This document shows positions 51,048 to 60,061 of a stretch of 64,000 nt of DNA, one piece after another. Position 1 is the first letter of the stretch. Each line of letters starts with the position of its first letter. The DNA is from an uncultured Bacteroides sp. (GTDB lineage Bacteria > Bacteroidota > Bacteroidia > Bacteroidales > UBA932): NCBI GenBank assembly GCA_900543205.1, contig UQQM01000010.1:1-64000 (forward strand), written 5' to 3'. A model generated the notes under the pieces. The model saw only the letters and a program-made list of their open reading frames with translations, did no database searches and was not told the DNA's origin. The position numbers and the translations under genes were made by a program.

Positions 51048-51121
51048 GGTGCGATGTGGGGCTCGAACCCACGACACCTAGAACCACAATCTAGTGCTCT
51101 ACCAACTGAACTAATCGCACC
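51048..51121 (-). tRNA. tRNA-His (anticodon GTG)
   Basis: The minus strand folds as a cloverleaf: acceptor GTGCGAT / ATCGCAC, D arm TAGTTCAGTTGGTAGAGCAC, anticodon loop with GTG in the arm CTAGATTGTGGTTCTAG, and T arm CGTGGGTTCGAGCCCCAC. The extra 5' G (-1) opposite C73 is the histidine tRNA identity mark, and CCA is encoded after it (51045-51047). Confidence 0.95.
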
Positions 51122-51133
51122 GTGTTGGGTTTG

Positions 51134-51141
51134 CAAAGATA
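51134..51141 (-). promoter_or_regulatory. -7 element of the tRNA-His promoter
   Basis: The minus strand reads TATCTTTG 12 bases before the tRNA 5' end. Confidence 0.6.
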
Positions 51142-51184
51142 CGAAGAAAAATCTTCCCTGCAAGATTTTATCACAATTTTATAC

Positions 51185-51192
51185 TATCTTTG
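51185..51192 (+). promoter_or_regulatory. -7 element upstream of the carboxyltransferase gene
   Basis: TATCTTTG lies 29 bases before the ATG at 51222 and excludes the longer frame that would read through tRNA-His. Confidence 0.6.
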
Positions 51193-51221
51193 TACGATTT
51201 ACGGAAAAATTTCAGCTGACT

Positions 51222-53006
51222 ATGGCAAAAGAAATAAAATTCTCCCTTGTCTACAGGGACATGTGGCAGTCCTCTGGCAAATATCAGCCGAGGGTTGACC
51301 AGCTCGTCAGAGTCGCACCCGCCATCATCGACATGGGCTGTTTCGACCGCGTCGAGACCAATGGCGGAGCGTTCGAACAGGTGAACCTCCTCTACGGAGA
51401 GAACCCCAACATCTCCGTGCGCAAGTGGACCGCCCCCTTCCACAAGGTCGGCATCCAGACCCACATGCTCGAAAGAGGACTCAACGCCCTGCGCATGAAT
51501 CCGGTTCCGGCCGACGTGCGCGAACTCATGTTCAAGGTGAAGAAGGCCCAGGGCACCGACATAGCAAGGTCGTTCTGCGGCCTCAACGACCACCGCAACC
51601 TCAAACTCTCGATAGAATACGCCAAGAAGGCGGGAATGATTTCGCAGGCGGCGCTCTCCATCACCCACTCCCCCGTCCACACCGTGGAATACTACCTCGG
51701 AGTGGTGGAGAAGCTCGTGGAGTACGGAGCCGATGAAATCTGCCTCAAGGACATGGCCGGAATCGGCCGCCCGACCTTCCTCGCCGAACTCACGAGGGAC
51801 ATCAAGAAGAAGCATCCCGGCATCAAGATCCAGTATCACGGCCACTGCGGCCCCGGATTCTCCCCCGCCTCGATGCTCGAAGTGGCCAGGGCCGGCGCCG
51901 ACTATGTTGACGTGGCCGTGGAGCCGCTCGCATGGGGCAAGGTACATCCCGATGTCATCACCATTCAGCAGATGCTGCGCGCCGACGGCTTCCTCGTCAA
52001 GGACATCAACATGGACGCCTACATGGAGGTGCGCCGTCTGACCCAGGAGTTCATAGACGACTTCCTCGGATACTGGATCAACTCTTCGAACTCGCAGATG
52101 ACCTCCCTGCTCGTAGGCTGCGGCCTGCCCGGAGGAATGATGGGCTCGATGATGGCCGACCTCAAGGGCTTCAAGGCCGCAATCAACGCTTCCGAGCGCG
52201 CGAACGGCAAGCCCGAGAGTTCGCTCGACACGCTGATGGTCAAGCTCTTCAACGAGGTCGAGTACGTATGGCCCCGTTTAGGATATCCCCCGCTCGTGAC
52301 GCCTTTCAGCCAGTATGTGAAGAACACCGCGCTGATGAACCTGCTCGCCATGAGCCAGAACAAGCCCCGTTTCAGCACCATCGACAAGGACACCTGGAAC
52401 ATGATACTCGGAAAGATGGGAAGGCTGCCCGGCAAGCTCGCTCCCGAAATCGTGGAGCTCGCGAAGGAGAAAGGCATGGAGTTCTTCGACGGCAACCCCC
52501 AGGACGAATATCCGGACGAACTGCCAAAGTTCCGCCAGATGATGAAGGACGAAGGCTGGGACTGCGGCCAGGACGACGAGGAGCTTTTCGAGCTCGCAAT
52601 GCACGAGAGGCAGTACCGCGACTACAAGAGCGGAGTCGCCAAGGAGAGGTTCAACAAGGAGCTTGAGGAGCTCAGGGCCAAAGCCGGCGCACCCATAATC
52701 GTGAAGCGCCCCGTGGTCGAGATGCCCGAGTTCGACATCGACAAGCTCGTGGAGAAATATCCCAAGGCCACTCCCCTTCAGGCTCCCGCAAAGGGCAAGA
52801 TGCTCTGGCAGATAGACGTGACCGACGAGTCCAAGGCGCCCGTGGCCGGCACCAAGGTGAAGACCGGCAAGCCCTGCGGCTACGTCCAGACCTACTACGG
52901 CATGGAGGAGATCAATACGGCCGTGGACGGACGCATAGTAGCGGTCACCGCGCCCCAGGGCAAGGATGTCGTCAAGGGCGAAATCGTAGCCTTCGTCGTG
53001 GAATAG
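51222..53006 (+). CDS. Oxaloacetate decarboxylase alpha/pyruvate carboxylase B-like carboxyltransferase
   Basis: A 594-residue protein with an HMGL-like TIM barrel: IKFSLVYRDMWQSSGKY (metal ligand Asp), DMGCFDRVETNGGAFEQ, ADEICLKDMAGIGRP with the carboxyltransferase lysine, and the metal-binding IQYHGHCGPGF. The conserved carboxylase domain (EVEYVWPRLGYPPLVTPFSQ) follows, and a C-terminal biotinyl-like domain starts near KGKMLWQIDVTDE. In that domain the usual AMKM biotin site reads GMEE (560-563), so the acceptor lysine is absent. It may therefore work with a separate biotin carrier. The start follows a TATCTTTG element. No beta or gamma sodium-pump subunits are adjacent. Confidence 0.88.
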   Translation: MAKEIKFSLVYRDMWQSSGKYQPRVDQLVRVAPAIIDMGCFDRVETNGGAFEQVNLLYGENPNISVRKWTAPFHKVGIQTHMLERGLNALRMNPVPADVRELMFKVKKAQGTDIARSFCGLNDHRNLKLSIEYAKKAGMISQAALSITHSPVHTVEYYLGVVEKLVEYGADEICLKDMAGIGRPTFLAELTRDIKKKHPGIKIQYHGHCGPGFSPASMLEVARAGADYVDVAVEPLAWGKVHPDVITIQQMLRADGFLVKDINMDAYMEVRRLTQEFIDDFLGYWINSSNSQMTSLLVGCGLPGGMMGSMMADLKGFKAAINASERANGKPESSLDTLMVKLFNEVEYVWPRLGYPPLVTPFSQYVKNTALMNLLAMSQNKPRFSTIDKDTWNMILGKMGRLPGKLAPEIVELAKEKGMEFFDGNPQDEYPDELPKFRQMMKDEGWDCGQDDEELFELAMHERQYRDYKSGVAKERFNKELEELRAKAGAPIIVKRPVVEMPEFDIDKLVEKYPKATPLQAPAKGKMLWQIDVTDESKAPVAGTKVKTGKPCGYVQTYYGMEEINTAVDGRIVAVTAPQGKDVVKGEIVAFVVE

Positions 53007-53036
53007 ACGGCGCACGCCGCTGCATATAGGAAAAGA

Positions 53037-53151
53037 GGGTGACCCAAAAGGTTTAATATCTCTTTGAGAATCGAATATTCGGAAGAGGACCTGAGGTTGA
53101 CCTCACGGAAAAACGATGAAAAAGGGGATGACTTTTACTTTTGAGTCACCC
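53037..53151. mobile_element. MITE-like element with 14-bp imperfect terminal inverted repeats
   Basis: GGGTGACCCAAAAG (53037-53050) and CTTTTGAGTCACCC (53138-53151) are inverted copies with one mismatch, about 115 bases apart, with no coding capacity between. The interior has a palindrome TGAGGT-TG-ACCTCA. The size and ends fit a miniature insertion-sequence derivative. Target-site duplication is not obvious. Confidence 0.6.
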
Positions 53152-53158
53152 CCTTTTT
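53119..53158. terminator. Bidirectional terminator between convergent genes
   Basis: AAAAAGGGGATGACT (53119-53133) pairs with AGTCACCCCCTTTTT (53144-53158) with one mismatch and a 10-base loop, giving T-runs on both strands. It serves the carboxyltransferase gene (+) and the fimbrillin operon (-), and reuses the right end of the MITE-like element. Confidence 0.8.
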
Positions 53159-53228
53159 TATTAAAGCCTGCCGGCCGGCATGGCTGTTCAGGTGCACAGT
53201 CTCAGGAAATGACGCACCAGGGAATGGG

Positions 53229-55613
53229 CTACGGCTCGCCGGCGTAGCGGACACAGCGGACCGGGGCGGCGCTGGTGCGGTTGGCGGAACCAGCCGTATA
53301 CTGCAGATAATTTCCGCCCTCACTGATACGGTTGGAAGTCCTGTGCTTGTCCGGACGTATGCGCGCATCGTGATAGTCACCTAACGTGCCGACGCTCTGC
53401 CAGGGATGTCCCTTGTCGGGCACACCGGCGTCATAGCCTTTCCAACCCGCAAAGGGGAAGTAGATTTCCTCGTCAAGGCCATTTCCGCGGATGGTCACCC
53501 CATAAGCGGAGATCTCATATCCACCATATCCTGAACGGGCATAGTTAAACAGCATTTCAAGCTCATCTCCCGGAACCTTGTAGCCGTAGGGACAGGGGTC
53601 GTAGACGGTCTTCGTGTCCGTCCCCCAGAGCTGGTCTATCTCGTAATAGAGCCAGTCGAAGGCATAGTCCGGCCCCTGGATGTTCTGGTCCATCAGGAGC
53701 ATGGGGTTCCTCGCGCTGTCCTCTATGGTGTTCCGGTCGGACGAGAACTCCGACACATAATTGACCGGCTCGCCGTTGGGCCCGTAGAACTCTATCGTCT
53801 CCATGCTCTTCATACTGAAATCCGCAGCCGGCGGACGGGGAGAAGGATCCTTGCGGCCCCACTGGTAATACAGGCCGTAGGTCGCCAGCGGGTTGTTTTC
53901 CGGCTGGGCGGTATTGGCTCCCAGATTCATGTTGAGCAGGGAGAACTCCCGTGTACCATTATTGAATTTCACATCCTTAGCCTCCTGGGTGATCCATATC
54001 AGCCATGACCACAGGATGTTGCCTGCCGCGTCGTGGACGGCTATCACCGCGTTGGCCTGCAGAGGATTGGTCTCGGCATAGCACTGCTCGTTGAGCTCAA
54101 AGCGCACATGACCGTCGATGAGCTCCACATTGCGTATCGTGTTGGCCCGGGTCTGGAAGAGTATGCTCGCGGATACGGGCCTCAGTTCCGCCGTTCCATC
54201 GGGATAGAGGTCCCTGTTCGCCACGTTCAGCAGCCCCTTGTCGCCGTTGCCGGCCTGCATGGCGTTGAAGAAATAGCCGCTGCAGGCAGGCTCGCCTGGG
54301 GAGTCGACGTCGTCGAGGGGGTTGATAAGATAGCAGTTGGCAGTCTCGAAGCGGCCCTGGGCTACATTCCAGGGCGACAGGTCCCTGAATTTCTTGTCGT
54401 CGTCGTTCTTGATGAACACCGCAAGTTCGCCGTCCGTGTTCACCTCCACGTTGATATTGTATATCTTGCCCGCTTCCAGCAATTTCCTCTCGGTGCCGCC
54501 GGATTCGGTGTGGCTGACCGGTATCTCGAGTCCGAAGATACCGGCATCGGTATGAATCTCGAACTTGGTGGCGACATCGGGACGCACGAGGATGTAGCCG
54601 AGATAGATTTCACCGTCGATGCTGCCGTTTATGTCATCCACCATGGATACGGGGAAGCTGACCGTCTCGCCGCTCTCACCGTCGATAGGGGTCGTGATGA
54701 TGTTCATGTCGGCAGGGTCGGCCCATGAGCCGTCGACGACCTCGCCGAAGGTGCCGGGTTCTTCAGGAAGCCTTACCGTCACCGTGGTGGGCTGGTCGGG
54801 GAATACGACGTTGCGGACCTCGCCCCACGAAAGCAGGCTGAGGTCTATGCTGTCGCAGCTGATGTAGATTCTGACGGCGGAAAGATAATGCCTGAAGGTG
54901 AAATAATTGGAGTATTCGGACTCCTTGTGGCCGAAAGGCGGGGCAGCCGTCGCTTCTCCTTTGCGGAACGCCTTGCTGATGCGCATGCCCTCCCTCATGT
55001 CGCTGACCATGATGTCGGTCTGCCCGTCAAGCTTCCCGAGGAAAGTTATGCCGGTGGAACTTTCGTCGCTATAGAAGTTGTCCGCGAAGTCAGGGTCGCT
55101 GAATTTGGCGGTCGAAGATGCCTGGCCGTTCTCCTCCCGGGGAAGCACGCAGGTGCGGGGGTACCAGCCGACCATCCTGGTCTTGTAGAAGGCCGTGTCA
55201 GGATCGGCCGTGTCAGGAGCGTCTATCTCTATCTCATAATGCTGGCTGGGAGTGAAAGCCGTACTCCTGAGCGCCTGTCCGGCCGCAGTGAGGTCCGACG
55301 GGGCATAGACCGAGGCCTCCACTATGCCGGCTTCCGACAGCGGGGGATAGGCTGAACCGGCATCGTATGGCAGGGAGTCATCGATTCTTATGAAGTTCGC
55401 ATCGAGGGTCATGGCCGAGGTCGACCAGATCAGCGACTTCGATGCCGGGAAGGAAGAGGACGCATCGGTGCCGGTATAGCAGAGCACGTCCATAGCGGAA
55501 CCCGGACCGCCACCGGACGGAGCGGGAAGTGGAAGCGTCCTTTCCGCGCATGCCGAAACCAGCAGCAGCGCGGAAAATGCCATATATGTTATGCCATGTC
55601 TCATTTCTCTCAT
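53229..55613 (-). CDS. Fimbrillin-family lipoprotein with C-terminal FISUMP-like module
   Basis: A 794-residue lipoprotein (lipobox LLVSAC after MAFSAL). The N-terminal about 400 residues have the Mfa-like fimbrillin pattern, with NYFTFRHYLSAVRIYISCD and EAGKIYNINVEVN closing the domain. The C-terminal half is a FISUMP-like module: TANCYLI, NILWSWLIWITQ, NMNLGAN, GLYYQWGRKDP, YDPCPYGYKVPG and APVRCVRY. The last gene of the operon; such large, divergent distal members are usually tip or accessory fimbrial subunits. A start three codons later (MRHGITYM) is equally plausible. Confidence 0.8.
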   Translation of the reverse strand: MREMRHGITYMAFSALLLVSACAERTLPLPAPSGGGPGSAMDVLCYTGTDASSSFPASKSLIWSTSAMTLDANFIRIDDSLPYDAGSAYPPLSEAGIVEASVYAPSDLTAAGQALRSTAFTPSQHYEIEIDAPDTADPDTAFYKTRMVGWYPRTCVLPREENGQASSTAKFSDPDFADNFYSDESSTGITFLGKLDGQTDIMVSDMREGMRISKAFRKGEATAAPPFGHKESEYSNYFTFRHYLSAVRIYISCDSIDLSLLSWGEVRNVVFPDQPTTVTVRLPEEPGTFGEVVDGSWADPADMNIITTPIDGESGETVSFPVSMVDDINGSIDGEIYLGYILVRPDVATKFEIHTDAGIFGLEIPVSHTESGGTERKLLEAGKIYNINVEVNTDGELAVFIKNDDDKKFRDLSPWNVAQGRFETANCYLINPLDDVDSPGEPACSGYFFNAMQAGNGDKGLLNVANRDLYPDGTAELRPVSASILFQTRANTIRNVELIDGHVRFELNEQCYAETNPLQANAVIAVHDAAGNILWSWLIWITQEAKDVKFNNGTREFSLLNMNLGANTAQPENNPLATYGLYYQWGRKDPSPRPPAADFSMKSMETIEFYGPNGEPVNYVSEFSSDRNTIEDSARNPMLLMDQNIQGPDYAFDWLYYEIDQLWGTDTKTVYDPCPYGYKVPGDELEMLFNYARSGYGGYEISAYGVTIRGNGLDEEIYFPFAGWKGYDAGVPDKGHPWQSVGTLGDYHDARIRPDKHRTSNRISEGGNYLQYTAGSANRTSAAPVRCVRYAGEP

Positions 55614-55620
55614 ATTTCAA

Positions 55621-58600
55621 TTACTCTTTCTGGCAGCGGACGGGACGGGCCCCAAGATGATTGTTCTGGCTGTATTGCCGGATTCTATAATAAGTGTAAT
55701 ATGGATTCTCCTGATACCACTCCCATTCAAACTCACGCATCTTCTCGCCCATAGCATTCGGGGTCGCGGAATTCAAATATCCGTGGCCGCCTATACCATC
55801 ATAGGAGCCGGACTGATTGATCCACCCGGAAGACGGAAGCCACAGCACATTTGCAACAGCGTTTCCTGGGCTGAACGATGAACTCATGCTATTCGTATCA
55901 TCAACTCTTATTCCGCCTTCTTCGCGAGAATAAGAATTGAATGTCAATCTATACCAGTCCTCTCCGGTCTGATGGCAGAGGCCTGCGCTTTCAAAAGACA
56001 GGTTATTGATCACCCTGTATCCGGGCGGGCAGGGGTCGTACATGGTCTTGATGAAATTCTGTCCTCCATCCTGACGCCCGACATAACCCCAGAAATTACG
56101 TGCCTCCTGAATGTCAGCGGTTCCCGGAGTGAAGGTAGTCTGCCACTGATTCTCCGTATCACTCGTGCGGAACACCAGAGGCTCCTCCATGGATGCGCTG
56201 AGAGTCGTGGCTGGAGCCCGGTCCGGCTCGTTGCTCCAGTCCTTAAGCTTCCAGGAGCCGTCAGCATTCTTCCTGAACCATTTTCCCGGACCGAACAGAG
56301 GGTCCTTGCGGCCCCACTGGTAATAGAAGCCGTAGGTCTCCTCGATCCAGCCTCCCATATTATTGAAGTTGCCGGCGACATCGTAAGGCGTATAGGTTGC
56401 GCCGAGGTTCCTCGACATCACCAGATAGTCTCCGAGCAGGGCGTTCCGCTCGTTGGCGATGAACCAGATATGCCAGGTCCAGACTATCCTGCCGTTCCCG
56501 TCGTAGAGGGCCAGGCCTACATTGCCGTAGGTGTCAAGGCCTTCACGGACATAGAAATAGGCATAGCCGTCGTCATCGAGCCTGCCCCCGTCGACCATCA
56601 CCAGAGGCACCCGGGAGGCGATTTCCTCGCTGCTTTTTCCAATCTTCTGCACAAGCTCGTCCCAAGTCCCGTCAAGCTCGCCCTGCCACCAGAGCACGTC
56701 CACGTGATAGTCGCTGTCCGTCTCTATTTCGGGATTGAGTCCTCCGGAAATATCGACAAGGACATTGTAAAGTACATTATTCTTTGAGATGTAGCTATTG
56801 AACGACCCGACCCCGTTTCCGCGCCGGTCCGCCCTGAACTTGAAGTAGCCGTTCTTGGAGACCATGTAGCAATTGGCCGTCTGCACCTTTGAGAGGTCGG
56901 TGGTAGCCGGAGCCGCGTTCTCGGAGATGCATCGCACGGGCATGGCATTGGCCCTCGCGCCGGCCTTGTCCTTTTCATAGGGGATATAGTCGCCGCTGTC
57001 CTGCATGTCGAGGCTGAACACGAAATGATGGGCCAGAGACTCGTGCTCGGGGGTCGTTCCCGCCTCCCCTGTGAAATCACTGCAGATATGCGGCCGCGCG
57101 GAATTCAGGTAGATATACGGCATGCCGCCCGGCTTTTCGTAAGTCATCAGCGAGATATCCTCCCCGTTATAGCCGAGATAATTAGTCCGAGGATAGAATA
57201 TCTTCTGGTTACCGTCTATATCGAAGACATAGCCGTAATTCGCATGCTGCGACAGTTCATACTGCGCGCTCTCCGTCCATACCTTGGTGTCCGGAACCCT
57301 GTAGCCGGGAGGACAGGGGTCATAGAGGGTCTTCACCACGTTGTCGCGCTGGTTGGCATAACCCCAGAGATGGTCGTCGGCATCGCTTGTCCAGTCGTTG
57401 GAGCCCGCGTCATAGAACATGACCCTCGGATTCCTGTGCGCCTCGGCCATGCTTGCAAGTCCCTGATGCTGATAGTCCGCGGCAGAAGGATTCATGAAAG
57501 GGTCGACATCGTAGCGCGAAAGGGGATCCTTCCGTCCCCACTGGTAATAGAAACCCGTGGCGAGCACTTTCCCAAGTTCGTCATTTTCCGCGAAATCCGC
57601 CGCGTTCCCCGGGTCATCGTCCACGGCTCCGAGATTCCTGTCGAGCGACGAATATCCGTTGCCGTAGCCCTGGGTGTCCGGCCTGTCGGTAATCCAGATA
57701 TGCCAAGACCAGAGCAGGGTCTCCCCGCTGAACGCCCCTATGAGCACATTGCCCTTGTATTGCAAGGAATAATCCTCCGGATCGGAGGGGTTACCCTTGA
57801 GCGTGAACATCGCCTTGCCCTCATGGGGTGTGTCGTAGTCCAGGCTCAGCATCAGTTCCGGGTCGCTTCTGTCTTCTTCCGGAACCGCGGTGAACCGAGA
57901 ACCGTCCCTCTTCTTCAGCACTGCGTATGACCTCAGAATCTCCAGACGGTCAGGCTGGAGCGAGACCTCCGTATCGGGCAAGCGGTAGACATTGCCCCTG
58001 TAGTCCGTGACAGTATTCACTCCGTTGCCTTTGACGGTGCAGTCGAAGCAGTAGGAGACGTTGGCCGAAGACACTATATAGCAGTTCGCGGTTCCGTTGG
58101 ATGAAAGGTTGTAATAGGTCTTGCCATCCCCGAGGCCTACGCCTGCATCGACATTCTCCCAATCCTCGACAGCGGAGACGGGTTCGATCAGGCCGTTATG
58201 TGAGAACCTGAGTGTCAGTCCGTAACGGTAGCCGGCCTTGAAATTGCGCGACATTACTATCTTCTTGGTGAGAGCCGCGCCTGTGCCGTCGGTCTTCTCG
58301 AACGTCACGGTGACGGTCAGGGCGTTCTCAAGAGCCGGAGCGGCCATCACCACATTCCCGATTCCGGTCTTCCCAGACTCGCCGACAGGGATTTCGAAAG
58401 AGCCGGAATATACTTCATATCCGCGCGGACCGCCTTCGTAGCTTATGGAGGTCACGGCGTCGGCCGACGTCTTCAAGTCGACGGAGAGGGCGACAGGCAG
58501 ATTGGAGATGCTGACGCCGGCGATATTTCCGTATTCATCCTCCCACTGCTTCCGGGCGTCCTCGTCCACGGCATAGACGCTTACCGTATACTGGCACAGG

Positions 58601-59082
58601 GCATGGGAGAACACGGTGGGCGGAATGCCGCTCTCGAAGCTGCCGCTCACATAGCTGCTGACCATCATGTCGGTATCGCCTGGAATATCATCATAGGACA
58701 GGGTATGAGTTCCGTCCTTAACCGAGTAGGCCGCAGCTGAAGGATACCAGCCTATGAAGCCGAGTTCGGTAGTCCTGTCCGGGAAGAACTGGTGCGTATC
58801 GAAGGAAATGGGGCGCAGGTACCCGTTCGCGGGATCCGGAGAGCCGAGCGTGGCGGAAAGCGGGCTGCCGGCGACGCCGTTCTCCATGCGGAGCATACTG
58901 ATATCGAGCTGTTCCGGCGAATCGGCGTCGTAGGGGCCTCCGGCCTTCGTGGCCACGGGAGACATGGCTATGCCGGCGTTGAGTTTCACCCGCATCGAAT
59001 TCTCCTCGGGCTCGATGCCGCGCACACATCCGGCCAGCAGGGCCGGAAGGGCAATCAACAGTATTGTCGTACGGATCTTCAT
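55621..59082 (-). CDS. Fimbrillin-family lipoprotein with two FISUMP-like modules
   Basis: A 1153-residue lipoprotein (LPALLAGC lipobox). The N-terminal about 300 residues are fimbrillin-like, with FSHALCQYTVSVYAVDEDAR and FKAGYRYGLTLRFSHNGLIE ending in VEDWENVDAG. Two tandem modules follow, about 330-720 and 725-1153, each with TANCY, a WSWHIW or WTWHIW strand, RNLGA, GFYYQWGRKDP, YDPCPPGYRV and a final PVRC. This architecture suggests an elongated adhesin whose modules are exposed at the fimbrial tip. It lies seven bases upstream of the 53229 gene. Confidence 0.8.
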   Translation of the reverse strand: MKIRTTILLIALPALLAGCVRGIEPEENSMRVKLNAGIAMSPVATKAGGPYDADSPEQLDISMLRMENGVAGSPLSATLGSPDPANGYLRPISFDTHQFFPDRTTELGFIGWYPSAAAYSVKDGTHTLSYDDIPGDTDMMVSSYVSGSFESGIPPTVFSHALCQYTVSVYAVDEDARKQWEDEYGNIAGVSISNLPVALSVDLKTSADAVTSISYEGGPRGYEVYSGSFEIPVGESGKTGIGNVVMAAPALENALTVTVTFEKTDGTGAALTKKIVMSRNFKAGYRYGLTLRFSHNGLIEPVSAVEDWENVDAGVGLGDGKTYYNLSSNGTANCYIVSSANVSYCFDCTVKGNGVNTVTDYRGNVYRLPDTEVSLQPDRLEILRSYAVLKKRDGSRFTAVPEEDRSDPELMLSLDYDTPHEGKAMFTLKGNPSDPEDYSLQYKGNVLIGAFSGETLLWSWHIWITDRPDTQGYGNGYSSLDRNLGAVDDDPGNAADFAENDELGKVLATGFYYQWGRKDPLSRYDVDPFMNPSAADYQHQGLASMAEAHRNPRVMFYDAGSNDWTSDADDHLWGYANQRDNVVKTLYDPCPPGYRVPDTKVWTESAQYELSQHANYGYVFDIDGNQKIFYPRTNYLGYNGEDISLMTYEKPGGMPYIYLNSARPHICSDFTGEAGTTPEHESLAHHFVFSLDMQDSGDYIPYEKDKAGARANAMPVRCISENAAPATTDLSKVQTANCYMVSKNGYFKFRADRRGNGVGSFNSYISKNNVLYNVLVDISGGLNPEIETDSDYHVDVLWWQGELDGTWDELVQKIGKSSEEIASRVPLVMVDGGRLDDDGYAYFYVREGLDTYGNVGLALYDGNGRIVWTWHIWFIANERNALLGDYLVMSRNLGATYTPYDVAGNFNNMGGWIEETYGFYYQWGRKDPLFGPGKWFRKNADGSWKLKDWSNEPDRAPATTLSASMEEPLVFRTSDTENQWQTTFTPGTADIQEARNFWGYVGRQDGGQNFIKTMYDPCPPGYRVINNLSFESAGLCHQTGEDWYRLTFNSYSREEGGIRVDDTNSMSSSFSPGNAVANVLWLPSSGWINQSGSYDGIGGHGYLNSATPNAMGEKMREFEWEWYQENPYYTYYRIRQYSQNNHLGARPVRCQKE

Positions 59083-59094
59083 GCTTGCAATTGT

Positions 59095-60054
59095 TTAGGG
59101 TACGAGACTGCCTTCCATTTCACCTCCGTCCTTCCAGTCCTCTATGCTTCCGTAGAGGCGGGCCTCACTGTCGAGCACCACCGCATACCTGGTCTTGGTG
59201 CCGGGCATCCAGTAGGGTACGCCCTCGACCTGATCCAGAGGGAATTCGACCGTGTATTCCCTGTCACCGGCCACCGAGAATCTGACCTCAATCGTCACGG
59301 GGTCGACCGGCTGCTGGCACGCAAGGAAAGAGAAATAGAGGCTTCCGTCCGGGAAATAGGAGCCGTCGGCGCCGATTTCAGGAGCGCGGTAATCGGTGTT
59401 GCTCCTGCTGTAGTCCGTTGTGGCTCCGGTCCTGTCCACAGCCCAGCTGATATTGGCTCCGGTATGGTCATTGGCCAAATAAACAGCTTCAGTGCTCACT
59501 CCCGACATGGTAGCGGAGAGCACTTTCGTCTCGGCCGCACCGGCGGGTTTCACCAGATAGAGTTCCACGGCGGCGGTGGCATGCACCATCTCGAAGGTCA
59601 CGAGAGGTTTCGACGCACCGTCGGCCACATAGTATATATATGACAGCAGATAGTCGGAGAATTCCGAATTGCTTCCGTCAGGAGAAAGCATCGAAGGCTG
59701 GGTCATAGTGAACTTGCGGCCGTTTTCCGAGATATCATCAATACCATCACCATCAAACATATACGCGAAGAAGTTGTATTCCTGGCCGGACGTCCACGTC
59801 CGACGGGTCCTGTAGATGCCTGTACCCTGCGGGAGCAGGAATCCATTATTTGCGAATGTATTGGCGATAGTCTCCGTGACGTAGATTGTCCGGCCGGCGG
59901 CAGTGCCTATCTCCGCCTTCGAGAGGGGTGATTCGCTTACGCTCACAAGGTCCGTCCTGAAGCAGATGCTGTCGCCGGCGGGGTCCGCCACGGGCGTCTT
60001 CGCACAGGAGGCGAGGCAAGCCGCCAGAATCAGGTATATGGAAAGTCTGTTCAT
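59095..60054 (-). CDS. Fimbrillin-family lipoprotein
   Basis: A 319-residue lipoprotein with lipobox LAACLASC and the Mfa-like pattern: an N-terminal ICFRTDLVS..SKAEIGTAAG segment, YNFFAYMFDGDG, VTFEMVHATAAVELYLVKPA, and a C-terminal YWMPGTKTRYAVVLDSEARL with EDWKDGGEMEG. The EMVHATAAVELYL strand corresponds to the fimbrillin H-A/K-A motif. It is probably a type V pilus subunit or anchor. Twelve bases separate it from the next gene. Confidence 0.82.
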   Translation of the reverse strand: MNRLSIYLILAACLASCAKTPVADPAGDSICFRTDLVSVSESPLSKAEIGTAAGRTIYVTETIANTFANNGFLLPQGTGIYRTRRTWTSGQEYNFFAYMFDGDGIDDISENGRKFTMTQPSMLSPDGSNSEFSDYLLSYIYYVADGASKPLVTFEMVHATAAVELYLVKPAGAAETKVLSATMSGVSTEAVYLANDHTGANISWAVDRTGATTDYSRSNTDYRAPEIGADGSYFPDGSLYFSFLACQQPVDPVTIEVRFSVAGDREYTVEFPLDQVEGVPYWMPGTKTRYAVVLDSEARLYGSIEDWKDGGEMEGSLVP

Positions 60055-60061
60055 GCTGCCG

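Noticed and set aside
51054..51221. Upstream extension of the carboxyltransferase reading frame
   Set aside because: It would translate across tRNA-His and the -7 promoter element; family homology begins at 51222.
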